From NCBI GenBank assembly GCA_903870275.1, contig CAIQCK010000010.1, positions 1 to 64,000 of the forward strand: DNA of 64,000 nucleotides, written 5' to 3'. The number at the start of each line of letters is the position of its first letter. Position 1 is the first letter of the stretch. This document shows positions 1 through 9,987 of the stretch, piece after piece. The stretch is from an uncultured bacterium (GTDB lineage: Bacteria; Verrucomicrobiota; Verrucomicrobiia; CAIQCK01). Made by a program: the position numbers and the translations under genes. The notes under the pieces were generated by a model. That model searched no databases. It saw only the letters and a program-made list of their open reading frames with translations, and was not told the DNA's origin.

Positions 1-63
1 GACTCCGTCGAGCCTCCTTCTTGGGCGTGTCGAGCTTTCAGACTGCGGAGGCTCGACGGAGTC
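1..63. repeat. Inverted-repeat hairpin (17-bp perfect arms, REP-like)
   Basis: gactccgtcgagcctcc at 1-17 is the reverse complement of ggaggctcgacggagtc at 47-63. Confidence 0.8.
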
Positions 64-311
64 TCGCCCCACCGATCATAAATCTTCGTGGCCTGCGACG
101 ACTCTTCGACATTGTAATACAGATGCACACGGATTCTTGAGTCCCTGATGGGACACTCTCCTGTTGCCGGATGGCGCACCGCTTTCATCGTTGGACGCAG
201 CATAGAGAATTTAACTCATTGCGTCAAGTGAAATTATCTACATTCCGGCAGCCGGTTCCAATCCGGTTGCGCGAAACGCGCTATCTGGGTCAACGAACCC
301 CAAAATCCATT

Positions 312-647
312 CTACCCTGAAAGGGTAGAATCAATCCCACACATACCGTTCGTCGAATTCGACCGCATACCGCCGCAACAACTCGCGTAATTAGTCCTGA
401 AACGACATCTTGCGACGATGTTCCTCCTGCTTGGCGATGTAACCCCGCACCGCTTCGATTTTCGAAAACCCGATGGAGAAAACTCCATATCCGTTCTGCC
501 ACGCGAACTCCTCCAACCCCGGCCCCTTCGTCTTGATCCACAACGATGACCCGCGTTTCGCCTCCCTGACCATCGCCGCCGCATCGCGCGTGCGCGACAA
601 CGCGCAGAGGAAATGAACATGGTCTTCCGCGCCGTCTACGATGACTT
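312..647 (-). pseudogene. Decayed REP-associated (Y1/IS200-like) transposase copy
   Basis: Translation SRTRDAAAMVREAKRGSSLWIKTKGPGLEEFAWQNGYGVFSIGFSKIEAVRGYIAKQEEHRRKMSFQD then in-frame stop; near-identical to the intact copy at 2362-2817; lacks the 5' part. Confidence 0.85.
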
Positions 648-825
648 GAAGGCACTGTCAAGAAGGGATAGAAATGCTGGTCAATGAAACCGAATGGCCC
701 GAGATGGTCGTGGGCGCATGTCATATGGGAGATGTCGGCTGGAGTGCGGACATGAAGGAAACGTCTGGAGGAGAAGTCTCTTGGTGTTGAATTGGCTGTC
801 TTCCAAGTCTTGCATGAGGATTTCC

Positions 826-2211
826 ATGAAGAAAAATTGGGGCTGGTGGGTCGCGGCGGGTGCGCTATTTGCGGTTTTCTGTGCGTCGGCGGCGGAGAAG
901 ACGGCGGAGCGGATCAAGCTCGTGATGGGGGACGAGCATGTCATCGTTCGGGGGATTCGTCCCGAGGAGCAGCTCTGGGGCGCGTATCAGTTTCCGCGGC
1001 CCTACAAGCTGGGGGATCGGTTTGTGGTTTCCGTCCACATCGCCGAAGACAGCATTAGCAGCTATGGGGCAACGGCCCGCTGGTTTGAAAGCCGCGATGA
1101 AGGCAAGACGTGGAAGGAGACCGACGCCTCGGTCGCCAAGGAGTGCGGCTTGCTCCTCAAAAACGGAGACAAGGTCTACTTCCCCCCGGAATCAGGCATC
1201 GACGTCACCCAATACACGATGACGCCTTGGAACAAGTACACGCCCGGCTACGATTTCTCGAAGAAGGCCGAGGAGGGTATATTGCCGATTCCGGACGGCA
1301 TGACCTTTTGGATGGGTGGCACGACTATCCATGCGTACAACGCCGACCGCCTGCCTCCGAGTCTTTCGAAAAGGGAATGGACGCTCCATCGAATCCCGGC
1401 GGGGCAGGCGAAACCCGTTGCCGAACGCGCCCAGGTGGATTGGCCGTATCTGACGCGCGTCGTCCACGTCGAAAGGAACGGCAGGAAGATCCTGAAGTCG
1501 ATCTTCCCGCGGGGCAACCCGAAGCTCGGCCCAGACGGGGCGATCTGGGTCAGCGTCTTTTCCGGCGAGGGCCATCTCAATCCCGAAAACGGGCAATACA
1601 GTCCCTACTATTCGGCGGAAATCTTCCGCTCCGAGGACAACGGCCGGACCTTCAAGCGGCGCGCACACATGGAATACGAGGCCGACGGGCACATATACCC
1701 CTACAAAAGCGGCGGGTACAGCGACAGCGACTTCGAATTCATGCCGGACGGCTCCATCGTCTGGTTCCTCCGGTCGACCTGGTATGCGTCCACCGGCAAG
1801 GAATGGGATCCCATGTACATGACACGTTCAACGGACGGTGGCCATACATGGTCGAAGCCCGTCAAGTTTGACGAGCTTGGCATCCTGCCGCGCTTGTGCA
1901 AGCTCGACTGCGGCGTGACGATGCTCTGCTATGCCCGCCCCGGGATGTTCGTCCGTGCGTCCCTGAACGACAGCGGAACGAAGTGGACTGAACCTCTCGT
2001 CGTCATGACCCCCGGCGACCGCAGCGCGCTCGCCAACAAGAAGGCAGCCGATCCGACCTTCCACGACTGGGACGGTGCCTGCAACAATCCGGAGATCGTC
2101 CCCCTCGACAAGAACAGCGTCCTCTTTTTCTACAGCGATTTCTACTATCCCGATGAAACCGGCGTTAAACGAAAGACAATTCTCTGCCGGAAGATCTCGG
2201 TCGAGAAGTAG
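826..2211 (+). CDS. Secreted sialidase/BNR-repeat-like protein
   Basis: Signal peptide MKKNWGWWVAAGALFAVFCASA; Asp-box-like motifs (SRDEGKTW, RSEDNGRTF, RSTDGGHTW). Confidence 0.7.
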   Translation: MKKNWGWWVAAGALFAVFCASAAEKTAERIKLVMGDEHVIVRGIRPEEQLWGAYQFPRPYKLGDRFVVSVHIAEDSISSYGATARWFESRDEGKTWKETDASVAKECGLLLKNGDKVYFPPESGIDVTQYTMTPWNKYTPGYDFSKKAEEGILPIPDGMTFWMGGTTIHAYNADRLPPSLSKREWTLHRIPAGQAKPVAERAQVDWPYLTRVVHVERNGRKILKSIFPRGNPKLGPDGAIWVSVFSGEGHLNPENGQYSPYYSAEIFRSEDNGRTFKRRAHMEYEADGHIYPYKSGGYSDSDFEFMPDGSIVWFLRSTWYASTGKEWDPMYMTRSTDGGHTWSKPVKFDELGILPRLCKLDCGVTMLCYARPGMFVRASLNDSGTKWTEPLVVMTPGDRSALANKKAADPTFHDWDGACNNPEIVPLDKNSVLFFYSDFYYPDETGVKRKTILCRKISVEK

Positions 2212-2258
2212 AGCTTCTTTGACTGTTTACGGGGTCAGACTCTCAACCGGCCCGGGAA

Positions 2259-2322
2259 CAATCCCGAAGGGATTGAAATCACTCAGCCCAGGGTTGCCGA
2301 GTCTGCGAGGCTACCCTGGGTC
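2259..2322 (+). repeat. REP-like outer repeat, left flank of RAYT
   Basis: caatcccgaagggattg...actcagcccagggttg...ctaccctgggt; inverted counterpart at 2889-2950. Confidence 0.8.
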
Positions 2323-2339
2323 AACGAACCCCAAAATCC

Positions 2340-2362
2340 ATTCTACCCTGAAAGGGTAGAAT
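2340..2362. repeat. Palindrome attctaccctgaaagggtagaat
   Basis: Perfect 10-bp arms, 3-nt loop; identical copy at 309-331, imperfect inverted copy at 2847-2868. Confidence 0.85.
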
Positions 2363-2817
2363 CAATCCCACACATACCGTTCGTCGAAATCCACCGCATA
2401 CCGCCGCAACAACTCGCGCAACTCGTCCTGAAACGACATCTTGCGATGATGCTCCTCCTGCTTGGCAATGTAATTCCGCACCGCTTCGATTTGCGAATAC
2501 CCGATGGAGAAAATCCCGTAACCGTTCTGCCACGCGAACTCCTCCAAACCCGGCCCCTTCGTCTTCAACCACAACGACGACCCGCGTTTCGACTCCTTGA
2601 TCACCGTCGCCGCATCGCGCGTGCGCGACAACGCACAGAGAAAATGCACATGGTCTTCCGCGCCGCCCACGATGACGGGCTGGCAATCGAGATTGGCGAG
2701 AACACCGCCGAGGTAACGGTGCAATTCTTCGCCGAGGGTTTTGTCGCGCAGAAACGGCCGGTGCTCTTTGGTCGAGAAGACCGTATGCACCAGAATCTTT
2801 GCGAGCGATTGCGGCAT
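2362..2817 (-). CDS. REP-associated tyrosine transposase (RAYT, Y1_Tnp/IS200-like)
   Basis: MPQSLAKILVHTVFSTKEHRPFL...AEDHVHFLCALSRT...QNGYGIFSIGYSQIEAVRNYIAKQEEHHRKMSFQDELRELL; HxH motif and Tyr typical of Y1 transposases. Confidence 0.92.
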   Translation of the reverse strand: MPQSLAKILVHTVFSTKEHRPFLRDKTLGEELHRYLGGVLANLDCQPVIVGGAEDHVHFLCALSRTRDAATVIKESKRGSSLWLKTKGPGLEEFAWQNGYGIFSIGYSQIEAVRNYIAKQEEHHRKMSFQDELRELLRRYAVDFDERYVWD

Positions 2818-2888
2818 GGCGGAATGATGGGCTTTTACGACGGTGGATTCAACCCTTTCAGGGTAGATGATTTTTGTTTTGTTGCTGT

Positions 2889-2950
2889 CCCAGGGTAGGC
2901 CCGTCTGACGGGCCAACCCTGGGCTGAGTGATGCAATCCCTTCGGGATTG
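2889..2950 (-). repeat. REP-like outer repeat, right flank of RAYT (inverted)
   Basis: cccagggtaggcccgtctgacgggccaaccctgggctgagtgatgcaatcccttcgggattg mirrors 2259-2322. Confidence 0.8.
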
Positions 2951-2974
2951 ATGCCACATGCGATGGCGTGTGCC

Positions 2975-3868
2975 TCATTGATCTTTGTAGCGATCAATGA
3001 GGGCATCTACGATACGTTGAACACAAGTCGCAACATCTGCATGGATAGCGGCCTCAGGGAACCGGAAAACTTTGTAACCCCTGCTCTTGAGGTAGCCGTC
3101 CTTCTTCCGGTCTCTCTTGACCATTTCGGGAAGCGAGTGCCAGTATTTGCCGTCGCACTCCACGACCAGTCGCGCCCCAGGTATTAGGGCGTCAACGACC
3201 CATAGACCGTCAATGACTTGCTGTTTTACGAACGTAACCCCGCGCCGCTCCAGTTCCTGATACATCTTCGCTTCGATGGCCGTTTCCCGAGGCATCGTAT
3301 AGTGCAATTTCTTCACCGGGATTCCAAGTTCCGCCATTCGCCGAAGAACCGTCCCGCGACCGACTCTCAGACGGACGGCAATTGCTGAAGCACTGAGACC
3401 TTCGACCTCATAGAGATACTGGAGACCATCTTTACAGATTTGCAGTTTGCGTTGACCCTTGTTCCAACCTGGGATGACATTAGACGGCTTAACGGAAACA
3501 AAAGGCGGAAGCCCAGCAGTCCGGCACGCAGCTTCCCATGACCCGCCCAAGCGTTGGATGAGTGTAGATGATCTCATCTGGGATCGCTCATCGAACTCAG
3601 TTGTTGACGGTGTCCTGCTCAGTTCGGACGCCACGCGTCTGAGTTCCTCCACCATTTCGATGTCCTGATACGTAAGCCCTGCTTTTTTCGGATCAAAACC
3701 AGCAGAGGCCAGAGCCTTTTTCCAGCCGCCAAATCGCGTGGCAACGGTAACCGGTGATACTTTGCTCTCGCGCCGGAATTCATCCATGCTCGGGATCTTG
3801 CCAAGCAACCTTGCGACTCGCCTCAATTCGGCCAGCAGGTATTCCCGCGGATATCTTTGCTGTGCCAT
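2975..3868 (-). CDS. Homing-endonuclease-associated-repeat protein with C-terminal Vsr/DUF559-like PD-(D/E)XK nuclease domain
   Basis: Two helical repeats (LRRVARLLGKIPSMDEFRRESKVS..., LRRVASELSRTPSTTEFDERSQM...), an HTH-like segment, then VVDALIPGARLVVECDGKYWHSLPEMVKRDRKKDGYLKSRGYKVFRFPE. Confidence 0.75.
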   Translation of the reverse strand: MAQQRYPREYLLAELRRVARLLGKIPSMDEFRRESKVSPVTVATRFGGWKKALASAGFDPKKAGLTYQDIEMVEELRRVASELSRTPSTTEFDERSQMRSSTLIQRLGGSWEAACRTAGLPPFVSVKPSNVIPGWNKGQRKLQICKDGLQYLYEVEGLSASAIAVRLRVGRGTVLRRMAELGIPVKKLHYTMPRETAIEAKMYQELERRGVTFVKQQVIDGLWVVDALIPGARLVVECDGKYWHSLPEMVKRDRKKDGYLKSRGYKVFRFPEAAIHADVATCVQRIVDALIDRYKDQ

Positions 3869-3885
3869 TACAGATTTCCCAGTGT

Positions 3886-4644
3886 TCACCGCTTCACCGG
3901 CTCTGCGTTCCACACCTTGATGTCGCCGAACCAGCCGTCTTTGCCGGCGACGCCGAGTTCGATCTTGGACTTGGTGGGGTGGGCGATGCCGGAGGACTTG
4001 AGGAAGGCGGCGGGTTTGCCGTCGAGGGTGACGCGCATTTCATCGCCGACGGTCTCGACGCCGAGGACATACCACTTGCCGGCTTCGAGCTTGGCGGGGT
4101 AGGTGATCTGGCGGCCTTTGAGGAGCTTGGCGACCTCGTCCTTCTTGGTCGGGTCGTTGCGCATGTCGCGGATCTCGTTCTTCATGCCGCCGTCGCGCTC
4201 GTCAATGATGGTGACGCCGTTGAGGCGGACCTGGGCGCGGCAAAGGTGGCCGTAGTGGGAGCCGGTGAATTTGCGGTCGTCGAACTCGACATCAATCATC
4301 GTGGCGCCCTCGAACTTGATCTTGCACTCGACGACGCTGTCCTTGGTGGGGATTTCCAGTCCGTGCACGGCGGCGTGGGCCTTGACCTCGGGTTTGCCGT
4401 CGGCGGCGGGGATGTTCTTGTCGCGGGTCTGCGTGCCCTTGAGCGCGCCGTCCTCGACGACGAAGGTCGCGACGACCTTGTGCCAGCGCTTGTCCGGCGT
4501 GGCGCCTTTGAAGTCGTCGGAGAAGAGGAGTTCTTTTTTCACGGCGACCGGCCCGGCCGGGATCTCCGGCAATTTGGGCGCGCTGGCGGCCAAGGCAACG
4601 GCGGTGATGAGGACGAGAGGGGCGAGGATGAGACGTGTGTTCAT
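3886..4644 (-). CDS. Secreted DUF1080/LamG-like protein
   Basis: Signal peptide; LLFSDDFKGATPDKRWHKV...EDGALKG...AGKWYVLGVETVGDEMRVTLDGKPAAFLKSSGIAHPTKSKIELGV pattern. Confidence 0.6.
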   Translation of the reverse strand: MNTRLILAPLVLITAVALAASAPKLPEIPAGPVAVKKELLFSDDFKGATPDKRWHKVVATFVVEDGALKGTQTRDKNIPAADGKPEVKAHAAVHGLEIPTKDSVVECKIKFEGATMIDVEFDDRKFTGSHYGHLCRAQVRLNGVTIIDERDGGMKNEIRDMRNDPTKKDEVAKLLKGRQITYPAKLEAGKWYVLGVETVGDEMRVTLDGKPAAFLKSSGIAHPTKSKIELGVAGKDGWFGDIKVWNAEPVKR

Positions 4645-4758
4645 AGTGGATTTGTGTTGAATGTGTCGGGCGATGTATAGCGATTTGACGCGGTGAGCGC
4701 AAGCCAGACGTGGGGTGGGGGCGGGGCATTCGAAAACTGTAGATATGGTCTTGGGGTG

Positions 4759-5754
4759 TCAAGCGGTTGCATAGTTGGGGTCGAAAGGTTTTTCATGCTT
4801 GAGGATGCCGAAGATGATGTGCAAGAGCTTGCGCATGACGGCACAGATCACCGCTTTCTTGCTTTTGCCTTTGGTGGCCAGCCGATCCGCAAACGCCTTC
4901 AGCAACGGATTTCTCCACCGCGCCACCAGCGCCGGCATGTAGAGCGCCGCTCGCAACGGCCGGCGGCCTTGCTTGCTGAGCCGGCTGGCTTGCCGCACGC
5001 TGCTGCCTGATTCATGCCGCCGCGGATGCAGTCCCGCCAAGGCCGCCGCCCGGCGCGCTTGCCGCAACTGTTGCGGGGGCGGCAATTCCGCCAGCACCCG
5101 CGCCGCACTGAGCCAAGCCACGCCCGGAATGCTGCACAGCAACCGGCTTTGCCGTTGCAGCATCGAGTCCTGATCCAAACATTGGCGGATGTGCTTGAGC
5201 AAGGTCTGCACTTCGGCCGTCAGCAGCCGGACCAACCGCTGGATTGAACCGGCCACTGCCGGCGCGGCTTGCGTCAAACGATTCTTCTCCGCGTGCAGCA
5301 ACCGTTGTACGTCCTCGAGCCGGCGCACCAACGCTTGCAGACGCGCTTGCTCTTGGCTGGGCGGCTGCCAGGCGGGCGGGCGTTGGCTCTGCACGAATTC
5401 GGCGATGAGTTCGGCGTCGGCACGGTCGGTCTTGTTGCGTTTGCCGCTGGCGGTGCCGTAGGCCTTGACGCGGTAGGGGTTGAGCACGCTGGTCCAGTGA
5501 TGATGCTCGTGCAACCAGCACGCTAACGCCAAGCCGTAGCGGCCGGTGGCCTCCAAGCCCACATGGACGCTGCCGACGTGCATCGCTTCCAGCCATCGCT
5601 GGAGTTGGCCAAAGCCGGTGGGGTTGTTATCGAAGCGGCTGGCGCGGCGCTGGCCGCTGTCGAGCAGCAAGACTGCATCGAAGCAGGCTTTGGAAATGTC
5701 CACGCCTAGGACGGTGTGGGGTGGTGTCTGCGGACCGGAATGAGTTGAGTTCAT
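4759..5754 (-). CDS. IS110 family transposase/recombinase (DEDD)
   Basis: VLGVDISKACFDAVLL, VGLEATGRYGLALACWLHEHHH, KTDRADAELIAEF, C-terminal LLCSIPGVAWLSAARVLAEL...GLHPRRHESGSSVRQASRLSKQGRRPLR. Confidence 0.95.
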   Translation of the reverse strand: MNSTHSGPQTPPHTVLGVDISKACFDAVLLLDSGQRRASRFDNNPTGFGQLQRWLEAMHVGSVHVGLEATGRYGLALACWLHEHHHWTSVLNPYRVKAYGTASGKRNKTDRADAELIAEFVQSQRPPAWQPPSQEQARLQALVRRLEDVQRLLHAEKNRLTQAAPAVAGSIQRLVRLLTAEVQTLLKHIRQCLDQDSMLQRQSRLLCSIPGVAWLSAARVLAELPPPQQLRQARRAAALAGLHPRRHESGSSVRQASRLSKQGRRPLRAALYMPALVARWRNPLLKAFADRLATKGKSKKAVICAVMRKLLHIIFGILKHEKPFDPNYATA

Positions 5755-5804
5755 CGAATAGCTCCAGAGTTGAGGTTTGAGGTCACGGCCGACGGCTTCG
5801 AGGC

Positions 5805-5972
5805 AGGGCCGGCTGGAGCACAAGCTTGTATGCGCGCTCGAGGGCGGTTAAGCTCTCGGCGCTGGATATGGTTCGGCTTACCAGCCGACAACGAGGCCAG
5901 GCAAGGGAGCTTATCTACAGTCGGGCTCGTAGCCCCAGCGGCGGCACAGTCTTCCCTTGCCTGCGCCTCGAA
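5805..5972 (-). ncRNA. IS110 bridge RNA (predicted target-binding and donor-binding loops)
   Basis: Noncoding, upstream of recombinase. Stem 1 5892-5908/5953-5970 encloses hairpin 5923-5935; stem 2 5810-5816/5881-5887. Guide segments match the target and donor junctions. Confidence 0.85.
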
Positions 5973-6025
5973 GTTGTCAGTGAAGGTCTTCTTGCCCATA
6001 AATGGGGGACGAGGGCAAGATACAA

Positions 6026-6092
6026 GCGGCGGTCTCTGACCGCCGGTCATTGATGATGGATGATTTCGGCGGTCAGAGACCGCCGCTACAGT
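6026..6092. repeat. REP-like palindrome pair (gcggcggtctctgaccgccg ... inverted), family A
   Basis: 20-bp perfect inverted arms 6026-6045/6067-6086; each arm is itself palindromic; second member at 62814-62886. Confidence 0.9.
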
Positions 6093-6101
6093 GAACGGAG
6101 A

Positions 6102-7517
6102 TCACGGCTCAAGCCGCTTCAACCGGATTGCAACGGAGTCTTGAAATTCCCCAAGCTCGATCCGCAAGCGCTGGTCCTGAACGCTGATTTGCGTCTTGCC
6201 GGTGGACTTGCCGGTGACGGGATCGAAGAACTCGGCCTGCCATGAACCACCCGGAGCGTCCATGGTCACGTATTGCCCCGACAACGGTTTCACCGGCCAA
6301 TCGGGCGGCTCGCAGTTGGCGTCGCGGAACCACGCAAGCCGCACCCGCTGGTTGCCGAGGACGGCCCCTTTCACTCCGGGCGAAGACTCGCACGGGACTG
6401 GCGCGAAATCGCTGAAGTCCATGCCGCGAACGAACGACACCGCTGTTGCGGCGGCCTCGTGGTAGTCGCGGCACACATCGGCCTTCTCGAACTTGTCGTA
6501 GCCGTCCTGCCACCAGAGCGCGCGGCCGTTCATCGCGCCGCTCACCACGGCGGCCCAGATGGCGTGCCGGATGCCGACCTCCGCGCGCGGCGCGACATCC
6601 AACGTGCCGTGCGGCGGTCCGGCGTTCAGGCCGCTTTCGCCAATGAGAACCGGCTTGCCGTATTTCTTGAGCCGATTGTGGACCGTCGCAATGATCAAGT
6701 CGTCCAGCCGGCCTCGGAAAGGTCCATTTGCGTAGGGGTGGATTTCGATAAAGTCGAGCGCGGCGCTTCTCAGCAGCTTCGGCCATTCGAGGACGCCGGC
6801 CTGCGAAGCCGTAACCGGTCGCTTCCGCGGATCGGCCGCGCGAATCACAGCGGCGGCGCGTTCGGTGAACTCGACCGCGCGCTCTTCGGTCGCCCCGGTG
6901 ACGAGGTCCAGTTCGGAGAAGAGTTCCCACCCCACGATGGCGCGGCGAGGCGACCAGCGCCTGACGAACGTCTCCAGCCGTTTCAGCCAGAGCTGGCGGC
7001 AGGGCGTATCGTCGAACAACTCACTGGGTCGTTTCGCCGGGCCACCGCGGGCGATGTTGAAGGGGTTTTTGTCCCAAGTGTGCCAGGTCTCCTTGTTGCT
7101 GCCGTCGTTCCAATCCGACCACACGCCCAGCACCGGCAACACGGCGAGGCCGAGCTCCTCGGCGAAGTCCAGAATCTTGTCCCAAGCCGCCAGCATCCCG
7201 GGATCAATTTCACCGGGCTTCTCGCCGGGCGGAATATAGGTGAAATGGATGCGCATGAACCGCTCGCCAGCCGCGGCGGCCTGGCGGAAATGGTCATCAT
7301 ACGCTTTCGGGCCGATGCCTGCCGGGTTGCGCCCCAGCACGAACGCCGGCTGGCCGTCCACGCGGAAATATTTCTCGCCCGGTCGCAGTTCGAAGATCGG
7401 CGGTTGACCGTTCGGGCTGGCGGAAAAAACGGTCGTGCTGCACGGTGCGAGCAGCCACACCCACAACACGGCGAGAAGAAGTCGGATTGCGATCCAGTCG
7501 GTCATAGCCATTGCCAT
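6102..7517 (-). CDS. Secreted glycoside hydrolase-like (cellulase/GH5-like TIM barrel)
   Basis: Signal peptide; RFMRIHFTYIPPGEKPGEIDPGMLAAWDKILDFAEELGLAVLPVLGVWSDWN...AIVGWELFSELDL...KPVLIGESGLN. Confidence 0.65.
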   Translation of the reverse strand: MAMAMTDWIAIRLLLAVLWVWLLAPCSTTVFSASPNGQPPIFELRPGEKYFRVDGQPAFVLGRNPAGIGPKAYDDHFRQAAAAGERFMRIHFTYIPPGEKPGEIDPGMLAAWDKILDFAEELGLAVLPVLGVWSDWNDGSNKETWHTWDKNPFNIARGGPAKRPSELFDDTPCRQLWLKRLETFVRRWSPRRAIVGWELFSELDLVTGATEERAVEFTERAAAVIRAADPRKRPVTASQAGVLEWPKLLRSAALDFIEIHPYANGPFRGRLDDLIIATVHNRLKKYGKPVLIGESGLNAGPPHGTLDVAPRAEVGIRHAIWAAVVSGAMNGRALWWQDGYDKFEKADVCRDYHEAAATAVSFVRGMDFSDFAPVPCESSPGVKGAVLGNQRVRLAWFRDANCEPPDWPVKPLSGQYVTMDAPGGSWQAEFFDPVTGKSTGKTQISVQDQRLRIELGEFQDSVAIRLKRLEP

Positions 7518-7593
7518 TGCGCGGCTTCTTCACTATCAGAAAGCCGCTCGTGGAGAAACTCATTCTCCAAGCCGTGACCCTTCAGTTGAAACA

Positions 7594-7893
7594 GCCCCTC
7601 ACCCCGGCCCTCTCCCCGTTCGACGGGGAGAGGGAAAAATTCTGCGCGTTATCCTGCGGCCTGCTGACTAATGCTGCGCAACAACCAAACCGTAACGCGG
7701 ACACTCTTGTCCGCGTCGTTGTGCTCACGGAGAACAGCGCGGACAAGAGTGTCCGCGTTACGTGGCCCGGCCAAATCCTCTTCGCAAAAATGCCGCGTCT
7801 TTCAACCGGGGATTCTGGCAATGCCCGCTTTCGCATCAGGAGAAAACGATTCCCTCTCCCCATCCGATGGGAAGAGGGCAAGGGTGAGGGGAC
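7594..7893. repeat. Nested inverted-repeat cassette of two REP-like families
   Basis: Inner: cgtaacgcggacactcttgtccgcg (7691-7715) with perfect 25-bp inverted copy (7738-7762). Outer: cctcaccccggccctctccccgttcgacggggagaggg versus ccctctccccatccgatgggaagagggcaagggtgagggg. Confidence 0.8.
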
Positions 7894-7955
7894 GCGGCGA
7901 CTGCATGGACACGGCCAAGAGGCTGATGGCCTTCACGAACTTCGCGACAGGCCGG

Positions 7956-9863
<1,908 letters not shown>

Positions 9864-9867
9864 TCAT

Positions 9868-9950
9868 CGCAGTTCCCTTCGCCGGCATTACCCGGATCAG
9901 GTTCAGTGGGTCGCCCGAATATCTTCGGGCCTCTCAGCCTGGCCGTTGCG
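9868..9950 (-). promoter_or_regulatory. TPP riboswitch (THI element) upstream of thiC
   Basis: Minus strand has GGCTGAGAGGCCCGAAGATATTCGGGC...CCCACTGAACCTGATCCGGGTAATGCCGGCGAAGGGA. Confidence 0.95.
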
Positions 9951-9987
9951 ACCGGCCTCCGGCTCCCCAACGCAAAAAGAACACGCC

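Larger units (their letters stand above)
4743..6026 (-). mobile_element. IS110-family insertion sequence, about 1.28 kb, boundaries set by CT core
   Basis: DEDD/Tnp_20 recombinase; CT core at both ends (minus strand: ccgccgCT|tgtat at 6026 and ccatat|CTacagt at 4742); removing the element restores a perfect 26-bp inverted repeat. Confidence 0.88.

Noticed and set aside
2259-2950. CRISPR-like repeat arrangement
   Set aside because: Repeats are inverted REP units around a transposase, not regularly spaced direct repeats.
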